Assembly: GCA_035310015.1 (NCBI GenBank)
Contig: DATGEO010000051.1
Coordinates: 1-56,433 of the forward strand
Origin: DATGEO01 sp035310015
GTDB taxonomy: Bacteria > Chloroflexota > Dormibacteria > Dormibacterales > Dormibacteraceae
Length of the DNA stretch: 56,433 nucleotides
Direction: 5' to 3'
Shown: in pieces, positions 16,419 through 24,312 of the stretch
How positions within the stretch are numbered: the stretch's first letter is position 1
How the letters are laid out: each line of letters begins with the position of its first letter
The notes under the pieces: model-generated
Seen by the model: the letters and a program-made list of their open reading frames with translations, nothing else
Database searches by the model: none
Told to the model about the DNA's origin: nothing
Made by a program: the position numbers and the translations under genes

Positions 16419-16510
16419 GCCCCTTCGGGCCCATCGCGGACGAGCTCGCGGCCCTCGAGGGTCTCCTGCGCTCCGAGCTTCGCGGCGATCCCGAGGTCGT
16501 TTCGGAGCCG

Positions 16511-17377
16511 ATGAGCGATCTGTTCGCCGCCGGCGGCAAGCGGTTGCGGCCGGCCTTGGTTCTTCTTTCCGCCAGCCTCGGGCAGTTCGACTCAGCGCGC
16601 GTGATGCCGGCCGCGATGGCGGTGGAGATGACGCACTCGGCCACCCTGGTGCATGACGACGTCATCGACCGCGCGCTCACGCGCCGCGGCCGGCCGACGG
16701 TCGCCGCCAGCGCCGGCAACGAGTCGGCGATCGTCGTGGGTGACTTCTACTTCGCGAAGTCCTACGAGCTCGCGGCGCGCACGAAGTCCGCCGAGGCGGT
16801 CGCCATCCTGGCCCGCGCCGTGATGGAGATCTGCGCCGGCGAGGTCAGGCAGCAGTCGCGGCGATATCGATACGCACTCGACGAGGGCGAGTACATGCGG
16901 TGGATCCATGACAAGACGGCTTCACTGCTCGCCGCGTGCTGCGACATCGGCGCGCTGCTCGGCGGGCTCAGGCAGGGGGATCGCGTCGCGCTTCACGGCT
17001 ACGGCATACACCTCGGCCTCGCGTTCCAGATCGCCGACGACGTCCTCGACTACGCGGGTTCCCAGGACGAGGTGGGCAAGCCGATTGGTCACGACTTGGT
17101 CGAGGGTTTCGCGACGATGCCCCTGATGCTCGCGATGAAGAAGAGCGAGATCGTGAGCGAGCTGCACCGGCTGCTAGTCGATGGACGTGCGCTGAGCGCG
17201 GATGAGGCGCGCCGCGTGACCGATATCGTGCGTGGCAGCGGCGCGATCGAGACCGCGCTCGCGCGGGCGCGCGAGCTTGCGGCCGATGCGCGCGCGCAGC
17301 TGGCGTCGCTTCCCGACCGGCCCGCGACGCAGGCGCTCGCCGCACTCACGGACTACGTGGTCACTCGGACTTCTTGA
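16511..17377 (+). CDS. Polyprenyl diphosphate synthase (trans-isoprenyl)
   Basis: Chain-elongating prenyltransferase that makes a long isoprenoid diphosphate for menaquinone or similar lipids. From the first ATG the protein is 288 residues: GGKRLRP near the N-terminus, the first Asp-rich motif in LVHDDVIDRALTRRGRPT (DDxxD-like), and the second in FQIADDVLDYAGSQDEVGKP. The family's usual N-terminal helix is missing from this start but is encoded in frame just upstream (FGPIADELAALEGLLRSELRG). The only plausible initiator there is a CTG at 16385, seven bases after GAGGAGG inside murI. I keep 16511 as the conservative boundary, but the CTG start is likelier to give a complete enzyme. Confidence 0.9.
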   Translation: MSDLFAAGGKRLRPALVLLSASLGQFDSARVMPAAMAVEMTHSATLVHDDVIDRALTRRGRPTVAASAGNESAIVVGDFYFAKSYELAARTKSAEAVAILARAVMEICAGEVRQQSRRYRYALDEGEYMRWIHDKTASLLAACCDIGALLGGLRQGDRVALHGYGIHLGLAFQIADDVLDYAGSQDEVGKPIGHDLVEGFATMPLMLAMKKSEIVSELHRLLVDGRALSADEARRVTDIVRGSGAIETALARARELAADARAQLASLPDRPATQALAALTDYVVTRTS

Positions 17378-17385
17378 TCAGGGGT

Positions 17386-17423
17386 CCCCACGAGCTCCAG
17401 GCGAATCCTCCGAGCTCGTGGGG
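17386..17423. terminator. 12-bp perfect stem-loop
   Basis: CCCCACGAGCTC (17386-17397) and GAGCTCGTGGGG (17412-17423) form a perfect stem with a 14-base loop. It starts nine bases after the polyprenyl synthase stop and ends 45 bases before the SUMT-HemD gene. No U-tract follows. Position and strength make transcription end or attenuation plausible. Confidence 0.55.
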
Positions 17424-17468
17424 GCAAAGTAGCTATCCTCTCCGAGTGCTCCCAGGGGTCATGGGAAG

Positions 17469-18896
17469 GTGAGCAGGGTGATGCTCGTCGGGGTGGGTCC
17501 GGGACATCCAGGCTTGGCGACCGTCCAGGCCATCGAGGCCATCAAGGAAGCGGATGTGATTCGCCATTGCGATGGATGTGGCGCGGCTCTTCTTCACCTT
17601 GCGCCGCCGTCCGCGGACACGGCCGCCTTCGAGTCGGCGGAGGAAGTGATTCGCCACGCGCGGGCCGGGCGCAAGGTCACGGTTCTGTTCCCGGGCAACC
17701 CCTACGCCTTCGCCGGCGGAGCTGACGTCGCGACCAAGCTCGAGCGCGCGGGGGTCGACTTCGAGTCGGTGCCCGGCATGACCGTGGAGATGGCCGCGCC
17801 GGTCATGAGCGGCATCCCGCTGACGATCGAAGGCCGCGCGGCGTCGCTGGGCATCGGCCTGGTGCGCGGCGCGGAAACCGTGGTGCTCCGGCTCGCCTCG
17901 GGGTGGTGGGAGTCGGGAATCTCCAAGCTGCTGGCCGACGGCCGCGATGCGAAGACGCTCGCGGCTCTCATCCTCAATCCGGGCCTTCCGGGACAGCGGC
18001 GCGTGACCGCGCCACTGGGCGACCTTGCGCGCAAGGCGGCGACCTACGGCCTGCGCGGCGATGCGCTTCTGGTCATCGGTCCGGGCGTGGAGATGGCCGA
18101 GCGGCTGGACACGCTCTCGCGCCGGCCGCTGCACGGGCGGCGAGTGCTGATCACCCGCGCACGCCATCAGGTCGATCCCTTCCGGCGGGAGCTTTCCGAC
18201 CTCGGCGCGGCGGTCATCGAGATACCGACGATCTCCATCCGCCCCATGCCGACCGACGAGAAGGTGCGGGACGCGCTGGCCAACCTCGACCGCACGGCGC
18301 TCGTCATCTTCGCCTCGGCCAACGCGGTCGACATCTTCTTCCAGATGCTCCACTCCACGGGCGCGGACGCCCGCGCGCTGCACAGCAGCAAGCTCTGCGC
18401 CATCGGCCAGGAGACCGCCGAGTCGATGGGTACGCACGGCCTGCGGCCCGAGCTGGTGACGAGCGAGTACACGGCCGAAGGGCTCGCCAAGGCGCTCGAG
18501 GGCTGGGACCTCGAAGGCAAGCGCGTGCTCGTGCCGCGAGCAGAGATCGCGCGCGACGCCCTACCATCGCTGCTTGCGAAAAGAGGTGCGGAAGTCAACA
18601 TCCTGCCCGTCTACCAGGCGGTCTGCCCTCCCGAGGCGGGCCCCGCGCTGATGAAGCTTTTTGCGGCGGAAGGCGCCGACGTCGTGACGTTCACGAGCTC
18701 GTCCACGGTCGTCAACTTCGTGCGGGCGTTCCCCGACGACGCGCTGCCCGCCATCCTGGGCGACGCCATCGTCGCCTGCATGGGCCCGGTCACCGCCGAC
18801 ACCGCGCGCAAGCTCGGCCTGAACGTCGAGATCACCGCGCGCGAGTACACGACCCGCGGCCTCGCCGCGGCCATCGCCGCAGCGGTCGTCCGGTAG
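17469..18896 (+). CDS. Uroporphyrinogen-III methyltransferase/synthase fusion (CobA-HemD-like)
   Basis: A 475-residue two-domain protein of tetrapyrrole synthesis. The N-terminal half (about 1-225) is a tetrapyrrole methylase: MLVGVGPGHPGLATVQAIEAI SAM-binding loop, LFPGNPYAFAGG and PGMTVEMAAPVMSGIPLT. The C-terminal half (about 230-475) is HemD, which closes and flips ring D: GRRVLITRARHQVDPFRREL, IFASANAVDIFF, TAEGLAKALEGWDLEGKRVLVPRA and the VVTFTSSSTVVNF pocket. The methylase half is shorter and more diverged than classical CobA (MVLRLASG in place of the usual M-G-x-x-x-L segment), so SUMT activity is probable but not certain. GTG start at 17469 behind GGGAAG; an ATG lies 12 bases on. Confidence 0.85.
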   Translation: MSRVMLVGVGPGHPGLATVQAIEAIKEADVIRHCDGCGAALLHLAPPSADTAAFESAEEVIRHARAGRKVTVLFPGNPYAFAGGADVATKLERAGVDFESVPGMTVEMAAPVMSGIPLTIEGRAASLGIGLVRGAETVVLRLASGWWESGISKLLADGRDAKTLAALILNPGLPGQRRVTAPLGDLARKAATYGLRGDALLVIGPGVEMAERLDTLSRRPLHGRRVLITRARHQVDPFRRELSDLGAAVIEIPTISIRPMPTDEKVRDALANLDRTALVIFASANAVDIFFQMLHSTGADARALHSSKLCAIGQETAESMGTHGLRPELVTSEYTAEGLAKALEGWDLEGKRVLVPRAEIARDALPSLLAKRGAEVNILPVYQAVCPPEAGPALMKLFAAEGADVVTFTSSSTVVNFVRAFPDDALPAILGDAIVACMGPVTADTARKLGLNVEITAREYTTRGLAAAIAAAVVR

Positions 18897-18900
18897 TCGA

Positions 18901-19623
18901 TTGGGCAAGGCCAGATCGGCCGCACGGCCGCCGATAGCGCTGGAGCCGGACGACGACCTCATCCTGCCCGAGACCTGGCGCCGCCGGCCGTGGATCCCGG
19001 TCGTGATCGCGGTCGCCGTGATCGCGGTCGTGCTCGGCGCCGGCTTGGCGATGAACAAGGCGCTGGAGCCGGTCGTGCCGGCGCAGCTGGCGGGCTGCAG
19101 GACCTCGGTGCAGCTCGCCCCCCACCTGTACTCGGGACGCCAGCCGAGCTGCATCGTCGCCGGCAAGATCTACACGGCGACCCTGAGCACGACGCAGGGC
19201 AACATCGTCATCCAGCTGCTGCCCCAGTACGCGCCCGTGACCGTCAACAACTTCGTCGTGCTCGCGGTCAACGGCTACTACAACGGGCTCTCCTTCTGGG
19301 ACGTCCCGGACTGGGAGGCGCAGGCCGGCGACCCCAACGGAAACGGAACCGGAGGCCCTGGCTACAACCTGCCCGAAGAGCCCAGCTCGCTGCCCTGGGG
19401 GCCGGGCGCGGTGGGCATGGCGGCGATCCCTGGCGGGCCGATCAACGGCAGCCAGTTCTTCATCGTCAAGGCGTCATGGCCGGGCGGCGGACCGTCTCAG
19501 GTCTACAACCGCTTCGGGACCGTCGTCTCGGGTCTCGACAAGGTTTCCGCCCTCGTGCCGGGTGACCGCATCAACACGATCACCATCTCGATCTCGAACC
19601 CGACCGCAAGCCCCTCGCGGTAG
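18901..19623 (+). CDS. Membrane-anchored cyclophilin-type peptidyl-prolyl isomerase
   Basis: A 240-residue protein from a TTG start. One transmembrane helix (WIPVVIAVAVIAVVLGAGLAM, about 31-51) follows a cytoplasmic acidic segment, so the catalytic domain is probably outside. The cyclophilin domain begins at TATLSTTQGNIVIQLLPQYAPVTVNNFVVLAVNGYYNGLSF and continues with GGPGYNLPEEP, GAVGMAAIPGGPINGSQFFI and YNRFGTVVSGLDKV. The usual catalytic R of FHR is replaced (LSFWDVPDWEAQAGDP), which may weaken isomerase activity. It sits four bases after the HemD fusion and 21 before tatA, so it may assist exported proteins. Confidence 0.88.
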   Translation: MGKARSAARPPIALEPDDDLILPETWRRRPWIPVVIAVAVIAVVLGAGLAMNKALEPVVPAQLAGCRTSVQLAPHLYSGRQPSCIVAGKIYTATLSTTQGNIVIQLLPQYAPVTVNNFVVLAVNGYYNGLSFWDVPDWEAQAGDPNGNGTGGPGYNLPEEPSSLPWGPGAVGMAAIPGGPINGSQFFIVKASWPGGGPSQVYNRFGTVVSGLDKVSALVPGDRINTITISISNPTASPSR

Positions 19624-19644
19624 CGGCCCTATAATCGGCTCGAG

Positions 19645-19878
19645 ATGCCCATACATTGGTTCTGGATCGCGGCTCTGCTCCTCATCGTCCTGATCGTGTT
19701 CGGACCGGGCCGCCTGCCAGAGCTTGGGGGCGCCGTCGGCAAGGCGATGCGCGAGTTCCGGAAGGCGACCAGCGAGATCACCAACGAGGTCAAGGCTTCG
19801 GTCGACGCGAAGCCCGAGCCCGCTCCTCCGGCCGCCTCCACCACGTCTTCGGACAGCAGCAAGACCACCTCCTCGTAA
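19645..19878 (+). CDS. tatA: Twin-arginine translocase subunit TatA/TatB
   Basis: A 77-residue protein with the TatA layout: one N-terminal helix IHWFWIAALLLIVLIVFG, the hinge FGPGRLPELG, an amphipathic helix VGKAMREFRKATSEITNEVKASV, and a Ser/Pro/Thr-rich tail. It forms the size-variable pore for folded proteins at the cytoplasmic membrane. It is followed 18 bases later by tatC, so the pair is a minimal Tat system; no separate tatB is seen here. Confidence 0.94.
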   Translation: MPIHWFWIAALLLIVLIVFGPGRLPELGGAVGKAMREFRKATSEITNEVKASVDAKPEPAPPAASTTSSDSSKTTSS

Positions 19879-19896
19879 TCCGCTGAGGCCTTTTTC

Positions 19897-20646
19897 ATGG
19901 CCCTCCTGAACAGGGTCTTGCAGCGGGCGCCTCGACAGGCTGAGCCCGTCCAAGAGCAGCGGATGTCGGTGATCGAGCACCTCGAGGCGCTGCGGCGTGC
20001 GCTCATCATCTCGCTCGTCGCGTGGGCCCTGACCACGATCGCGTCGTTCTTCATCTCCGGCCAGGTCATCGGTCTCTTGATCCGCCGCGCCGGCATCGGC
20101 CACGCCATCTATCTCCAGCCGACGGGCGGCATCGTCCTCGAGCTCAAGGTCGCGCTCTACATCGGCTTCGCGATCGCCGCGCCGGTGGTCATCCAGCAGA
20201 TCTGGTGGTTCGTCAGCCCCGGTCTGCACCCGCACGAGCGCCGCTTCATCCTGCCGCTGGTCGTGGCGACGATCATCTTCTTCGCGATCGGCATGGGCGT
20301 CGCGATCTTCGCGCTGCCCCTCTACATCCACGTCCTCAACGCGCTCGCGCCGCCGAACACGAGCTACCTCGCGGACATCAACGAGCTGATCGGGTTCATC
20401 CTCATCATGATCATCGGCTTCGGCATCGTGTTCGAGCTGCCGGTGGTGCTGTTCGTGCTCGGCATGCTGGGCATCATCAACTCGAAGTGGATGTACAAGA
20501 ACCGCGTGTACTTCTTCCTCGGGCTGGGCATTCTCGCGAACTTCTTGACGCCCGGGGTCGATCCGTTCACGCCGATGATCATGTTCGTCCCGCTCTACGT
20601 CTTCTTCGAGGGGACGGCCTTGGTCTTGAGGATCCTGCGCAAGTGA
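19897..20646 (+). CDS. tatC: Twin-arginine translocase subunit TatC
   Basis: A 249-residue membrane protein that recognises the twin-arginine signal. The conserved cytoplasmic entry MSVIEHLEALRRALIISLVAW lies at about 23-43 (family S-x-x-x-H-L-x-E-L-R-x-R). The six helices include LKVALYIGFAIAAPVVIQQIWWFVSPGLHPHERRF, which holds the canonical P...W.F..PGL..E.R region, and FGIVFELPVVLFVLGMLGI. The N-terminal 20 residues (LLNRVLQRAPRQAEPVQEQ) are a short basic/polar extension. The stop overlaps the next start as GTGA. Confidence 0.96.
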   Translation: MALLNRVLQRAPRQAEPVQEQRMSVIEHLEALRRALIISLVAWALTTIASFFISGQVIGLLIRRAGIGHAIYLQPTGGIVLELKVALYIGFAIAAPVVIQQIWWFVSPGLHPHERRFILPLVVATIIFFAIGMGVAIFALPLYIHVLNALAPPNTSYLADINELIGFILIMIIGFGIVFELPVVLFVLGMLGIINSKWMYKNRVYFFLGLGILANFLTPGVDPFTPMIMFVPLYVFFEGTALVLRILRK

Positions 20647-21377
20647 AGACCGCAACCGCCCGCCACGACGGCCGCGCGTTCGACGAGCTGCGCCCGGTGA
20701 AGATCGAGCTCGGCGTCAACGTGCACGCCGAGGGTTCGTGCCTGATCGAGATGGGACGCACGCGGGTCTGGATCACCGCATCGGTCGAAGATCGAGTGCC
20801 TTCGCACCGGCGCGGCAGCGGGCAGGGCTGGATCACGGCCGAGTATTCGATGCTGCCGCGCTCCACCCACGACCGCGGCATGCGCGAGGCGATACAGGGA
20901 CGCATCGGCGGCCGCACGCACGAGATCCAGCGCTTGATCGGCCGCTCGCTGCGCGCCGCCATCGACATGCGGCAGATCGGCGAGCGGACCATCACCTTGG
21001 ACTGCGACGTCCTGCAGGCGGACGGAGGCACGCGCACCGCCTCGATCACGGGCGCGTTCGCGGCGCTGTACATGGCCGTCAAGCGCATGAAGGACGCGCG
21101 CATGGTGGCCGAGGTGCCGGTGCGCCAGTACCTGGCCGCGGTCAGCTGCGGCATCGTCGACGGCGTGCCGCACCTGGACCTCGACTACACCGAGGACTTC
21201 CATGCTTCGACCGACCTGAACTGCGTCATGACCGAGGACGGCCGGCTCATCGAGCTCCAGGCGACGGCCGAAGGCGCGCCCTATTCGCGCGCCGAGCTGG
21301 ACTCGATGCTGCAGCTCGCGGGCAAGGGCATCAAGGAGCTCATCCTCCAGCAGAAGAGGGCCATCGCGGCTCTGTGA
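20643..21377 (+). CDS. rph: Ribonuclease PH
   Basis: Phosphorolytic 3'-5' exoribonuclease that trims tRNA 3' ends. The protein is 244 residues from a GTG overlapping the tatC stop by four bases; family length is about 240. Motifs are the opening R-H-D-G-R-x-F-D-E-L-R-P-V, VWITASVEDRVPSHRRGSGQGWITAEYSMLPRSTHDR in the N-terminal half, IGRSLRAAID, TLDCDVLQADGGTRTASITGAF, and DLDYTEDFHASTDLNCVMT. The downstream rdgB start overlaps its stop by four bases; rph-rdgB pairing is a common bacterial arrangement. Confidence 0.97.
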   Translation: MKTATARHDGRAFDELRPVKIELGVNVHAEGSCLIEMGRTRVWITASVEDRVPSHRRGSGQGWITAEYSMLPRSTHDRGMREAIQGRIGGRTHEIQRLIGRSLRAAIDMRQIGERTITLDCDVLQADGGTRTASITGAFAALYMAVKRMKDARMVAEVPVRQYLAAVSCGIVDGVPHLDLDYTEDFHASTDLNCVMTEDGRLIELQATAEGAPYSRAELDSMLQLAGKGIKELILQQKRAIAAL

Positions 21378-21961
21378 CCGAGGCGCGGCCCAGGCTCGTC
21401 CTCGCCTCCGGCAACGCGGGCAAGGTGCGTGAGTATCGCGAGCTGCTCGCCGAGACGCCGTTCGAGCTGGTGCCATTCGGGACGGAGGTCGACGAGGTGG
21501 GGGAGACCTACGCGGAGAACGCGCGGCTGAAGGCGTCGGCTGGTCTGGCGGCGACGGGCCTGCCGTCGATCGGCGACGACTCGGGCGTCGAGGTCGACGC
21601 CCTGGGTGGCTTCCCCGGGATTCGCTCGGCGCGGCTCGGGTCGACCCAGAAGGAGCGGACGGCGATCCTGCTCGCGCGCCTCGAAGGCGTGCCGCGGCCG
21701 TGGACGGCGCGCTTCACGTGCACGATCGCGCTGGCCGCGCCTGGGCGCGAGGTCGAGTACTTCGAGGGCGAATGCCGCGGCGAGCTGGTGCCGGAGTGGA
21801 GGGGGGAGGCGGGGTTCGGCTACGACCCGATCTTCCTGGTGCCCGGGACGGGCAAGACGTTCGGGGAGATGCCGCCGGAGGAGAAGCGGATCTATTCCCA
21901 CCGCGCCAACGCCGTGAGGGCGATGCTTTCGTCAGGTGCCCTGGAGCGTCTGGCGCTGTAG
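21374..21961 (+). CDS. rdgB: RdgB/HAM1-type dITP/XTP pyrophosphatase
   Basis: Hydrolyses deaminated purine nucleotides (dITP, XTP) to keep them out of DNA and RNA. The protein is 195 residues from a GTG. Motifs are VLASGNAGKVREYRELL at the N-terminus (family S-x-N-x-x-K-x-x-E), GETYAENARLKA, IGDDSGVEVDALGGFPGIRSARLG with the metal-binding Asp pair, and GFGYDPIFLVPGTGKTFGEM. It is the last gene of the tatA-tatC-rph-rdgB overlap chain, and its end overlaps a convergent membrane gene by 30 bases. Confidence 0.96.
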   Translation: MTEARPRLVLASGNAGKVREYRELLAETPFELVPFGTEVDEVGETYAENARLKASAGLAATGLPSIGDDSGVEVDALGGFPGIRSARLGSTQKERTAILLARLEGVPRPWTARFTCTIALAAPGREVEYFEGECRGELVPEWRGEAGFGYDPIFLVPGTGKTFGEMPPEEKRIYSHRANAVRAMLSSGALERLAL

Positions 21962-22225
21962 TGCCTGCCATACGAAGTACTCCGTGAGCGCGATCAGGAT
22001 CGCCAGACCGACGTATCCGACGACCAGCGCCGCCATCACATGGCGATCGACACGGTGATGGGAGCGCTCAGCCAGATGCCATGACGCGTGCCCGCTGACG
22101 AGCACGACCGCGATCAAGATCGGCAACAGCAGCTGGACGCGCGGCACCGCGAGGCCGAGTGCAGACGCCAAGATCAGTAGGATGGCGGCGCCAAGGCTGA
22201 TGAGGCCCGGCCTTCGACCCTTCAA
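21932..22225 (-). CDS. Small membrane protein, unknown function
   Basis: About 97 residues from a TTG at 22225, with three hydrophobic helices (LISLGAAILLILASALGLAV, VQLLLPILIAVVLVSGHA and MAALVVGYVGLAILIALTEYFVWQA) separated by a His/Arg-rich loop (HLAERSHHRVDRH). The open frame continues further upstream through the antisense of tRNA-Pro, which is not credible coding, so the TTG is used. Convergent overlap with rdgB is 30 bases. No family recognised. Confidence 0.5.
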   Translation of the reverse strand: MKGRRPGLISLGAAILLILASALGLAVPRVQLLLPILIAVVLVSGHASWHLAERSHHRVDRHVMAALVVGYVGLAILIALTEYFVWQALQRQTLQGT

Positions 22226-22228
22226 GAT

Positions 22229-22305
22229 CGGGCGGTAGCTTAGCTCGGTAAAGCGCCTGGTTTGGGACCAGGAGACCGCGAGTTCGAATCTCGCCCGCCC
22301 GACCA
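22229..22305 (+). tRNA. tRNA-Pro (anticodon UGG)
   Basis: Acceptor CGGGCGG/CCGCCCG, D stem GCTT/AAGC, anticodon stem CCTGG/CCAGG around TTTGGGA (anticodon TGG), T arm GCGAG-TTCGAAT-CTCGC, discriminator A and encoded CCA. The C1-G72 acceptor pair is a known proline tRNA feature. Confidence 0.97.
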
Positions 22306-22319
22306 GCCCCCATGTTTTC

Positions 22320-22382
22320 GTCCGGGAGCCGGCACTCGACGAGGCATCACGCCGAGTGCGCGTCCGGGAGCCGGCCCTCGAC
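22320..22382. repeat. 42-bp hairpin repeat, left pair
   Basis: One full copy (22320-22361) and one half copy (from 22362) of a unit beginning GTCCGGGAGCCGGCACTCGA. Within the full copy GCACTCG (22332-22338) pairs with CGAGTGC (22353-22359). The same doublet, also with 42-bp spacing, recurs at 23597. Together they bracket the propeller gene, whose last codons lie inside this copy. Confidence 0.7.
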
Positions 22383-23558
22383 ACCGTGGTATTGCGGCTG
22401 TGGGACGTTCGCTTGGGTCCAATGCAGGCCGCCGTCGCTCGTCAGGGCCAACCCATACCCGCCCGCAACGATGGTCAGGGCCCATGCATGCCTCGAGTCG
22501 AGGACGTGAGGGATGTACCGCAGATCAGGTAATGCATCGGTAACCGTGACCCATGACTGTCCCGCGTCGGAGGACTTGTAGAGCGCGGTCCCTCTCATCG
22601 CCCACCAATGCACACCGTCCTGATATGCGATTACGCCTGGCGGTGGCGGAACATCCCGCCAGGTCGCGCCTTGATCGAACGAGGTGAGTGTGCGAGTGAA
22701 AGCCACCGCTACAGGCTCATCGACGGGCGGGATGTGTACGACGACGCCGTTGAGCGGCGGGAGCTCGACACTTGCCGGGACGTTATGGACTGTAGAAGAG
22801 GAACTTCCAGCCGGCGGGGGAAGGTCAACCGTGTTCCAGGTTTGGCCGCCGTCTCTGGAGAGATAAACGTGTGGCGGAGTGAGGCTGATGCCCGCGCTGC
22901 CCATCCACGCCTCGTTTGGAGACCGATAGCTGAGACCGCTGGCATCGCGTGGGGGGTCGGGTAGCCTCTGCCAGGTGCCGCCGGCGTCATTGGTCGCATA
23001 CATCGTCGGAGCCGGGCCACCGACCAGCAGCCACCCAGACCGCCAGCTGCTGAACGCGATTCCGTCGACCCTTGAGCTGCGAGCGGGGAGAGGGTTGGAT
23101 TCCCAGCTGGCTCCCCCGTCAGCGGTCCGGGTCAGCAGCTCGAACGGGTCTCCAACGGCTACGAAACCGTTCTCTTGGTCGACGAACTGGAGGGACAACG
23201 GAAGGAACCCGATGACGCTGCTGTCAAGCTGAAGCTGCTTCTGCCAGTGCTTGGCTCCGTCGGTCGTCTTGAAGACGGCAAACCCGCCTGCCAGGTTGGT
23301 CGGAGTATTGAGGTCTTCGGCCGCCCATCCGATAGATGGGGTGACGAAGTCATAGCTGACAGCGTTGAGGGTGGCCAGCAGGGGACTCGGAGATGGTGCT
23401 CCGACGCTCGACGTGGTTCTCACAGTGAGGTCCGAGTGGAGATAGGCGAAGCCCGCAGCAGCCATCACGACGACAGCCAGCACGCCCAGGCCCACCGCCC
23501 GGCGCCCTCGTGGCGAGAGTCGTTCCATTGCGCCGGAGTCAACTCGGAAGCGGCTCAT
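22347..23558 (-). CDS. Membrane-anchored seven-Asp-box beta-propeller (YCF48/BNR-like)
   Basis: A 403-residue protein. One N-terminal membrane helix (RAVGLGVLAVVVMAAAGFAYL, about 20-40) likely anchors an external domain. It then carries seven Asp-box repeats of the form S/T-x-D-x-G-x-x-W: TTDGAKHW, TADGGASW, TNDAGGTW, SRDGGQTW, FDQGATW, SSDAGQSW and TSDGGLHW. These predict a seven-bladed propeller as in YCF48-like or sialidase-type proteins. No sialidase catalytic residues are evident. Function unknown; such proteins bind or scaffold. The last 10 or so residues (VEGRLPDAHSA) are encoded by the flanking repeat, so the natural C-terminus may have been altered by repeat insertion. Confidence 0.75.
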   Translation of the reverse strand: MSRFRVDSGAMERLSPRGRRAVGLGVLAVVVMAAAGFAYLHSDLTVRTTSSVGAPSPSPLLATLNAVSYDFVTPSIGWAAEDLNTPTNLAGGFAVFKTTDGAKHWQKQLQLDSSVIGFLPLSLQFVDQENGFVAVGDPFELLTRTADGGASWESNPLPARSSRVDGIAFSSWRSGWLLVGGPAPTMYATNDAGGTWQRLPDPPRDASGLSYRSPNEAWMGSAGISLTPPHVYLSRDGGQTWNTVDLPPPAGSSSSTVHNVPASVELPPLNGVVVHIPPVDEPVAVAFTRTLTSFDQGATWRDVPPPPGVIAYQDGVHWWAMRGTALYKSSDAGQSWVTVTDALPDLRYIPHVLDSRHAWALTIVAGGYGLALTSDGGLHWTQANVPQPQYHGVEGRLPDAHSA

Positions 23559-23596
23559 GCGCGGTCAGTACAACACTGGCACGCATGCCCGCTGCC

Positions 23597-23660
23597 GTCC
23601 AGGGGCCGGCACTCGACGAGGAAACATGCCGAGTGCATGTCCGGGAGCCGGCACTCGACG
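23597..23660. repeat. 42-bp hairpin repeat, right pair
   Basis: A second doublet of the repeat seen at 22320. A full unit spans 23597-23638 with GCACTCG (23609-23615) and CGAGTGC (23630-23636), followed by a half unit from 23639 (GTCCGGGAGCCGGCACTCGA). The loop sequence differs from the left copy while the stem is conserved, which suggests a selected or mobile hairpin. Confidence 0.7.
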
Positions 23661-23679
23661 GGGAAATCCGGCCTTGTTG

Positions 23680-23961
23680 CTAGCGCCTGCGGCCGTACAG
23701 GTCGCGCAGCTCGTCCTTGGCGGCTTCGAGCGTCTCGCGGCGCGACTTCGGCAGGTTCTTCCCCGCGCGGTTGATGTAGAAGGTCAGCATCGACATCGCG
23801 GAGCGATAGGGATCGCTCTTTCGCCGCTTGCTGTGCTCCGCCGATCGCTTGAGCGACATCGCCACCTGGCGCGGGCTGTCCTTGGTGAAGACCTCGGACT
23901 CGAGGTCGAGAGCATTGCTCTCCTCGGTCACCTCGCGCGACCACCGCTTCTCCTTGCCCAT
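23680..23961 (-). CDS. DUF3175 family protein
   Basis: A 93-residue highly charged protein: KRWSREVTEESNALDLESEVFTKDSPRQVAMSLKRSAEHSKRRKSDPYRSAMSMLTFYINRAGKNLP, then an acidic/basic helix ending DLYGRRR. This matches the compact, strongly conserved DUF3175 pattern (W-S-x-x-V-T-x-x-S-N-A-L-D-L; P-Y-R-S-A-M-S-M-L-T-F-Y-I-N-R-A-G). Function is unknown. It stands alone, 20 bases beyond the right repeat doublet. Confidence 0.88.
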   Translation of the reverse strand: MGKEKRWSREVTEESNALDLESEVFTKDSPRQVAMSLKRSAEHSKRRKSDPYRSAMSMLTFYINRAGKNLPKSRRETLEAAKDELRDLYGRRR

Positions 23962-23975
23962 ATCCGGTCAACGAG

Positions 23976-24272
23976 TTGAACGAGGTCGTTACTCGCACGC
24001 CCGGGTGCATGCGCGCGCCCGAACGTTGCGCAGGCGTGGGCGTTCGAAAAGCGGTTGCCTTCGGCCGCCGCCACGCCTGGCCGGTGACCGCCGCGGCGAC
24101 GGCCGCGATCCTCGGCTCCATCTGCGGCGTCGTGGTTTCGGTCGAGGCGATGATCCGCGGTCCTTTCCTCGCCGGCTACCTCGGCGCTGCGGCCAGCGGT
24201 GACCTGCTGGTGTGGGCCGTTATGATCGTGGCCACCCTGTGGCTGCCGAGGAAGACCTCGGCCACCTCCTGA
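23976..24272 (+). CDS. Small two-helix membrane protein, unknown
   Basis: Up to 98 residues from a TTG; GTG or ATG codons downstream are also possible starts. The convincing part is AWPVTAAATAAILGSICGVVVSVEAM and YLGAAASGDLLVWAVMIVATLWLP, two helices with a short loop. The N-terminal segment (TRTPGCMRAPERCAGVG) does not look conserved, so the true protein is probably shorter. No family recognised. Confidence 0.4.
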   Translation: MNEVVTRTPGCMRAPERCAGVGVRKAVAFGRRHAWPVTAAATAAILGSICGVVVSVEAMIRGPFLAGYLGAAASGDLLVWAVMIVATLWLPRKTSATS

Positions 24273-24312
24273 CCGGCTGAGCCGCCAAACCGCTCCGAGT
24301 ACGCTTCAGGCC

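Noticed and set aside
21932..22384. 150-codon minus-strand frame starting beyond tRNA-Pro
   Set aside because: It would be encoded by the antisense of the tRNA; only the part from TTG 22225 is credible.
22320..23660. CRISPR-like array
   Set aside because: Only two doublets 1.2 kb apart, with no uniform spacers and no cas genes; better seen as hairpin repeats.
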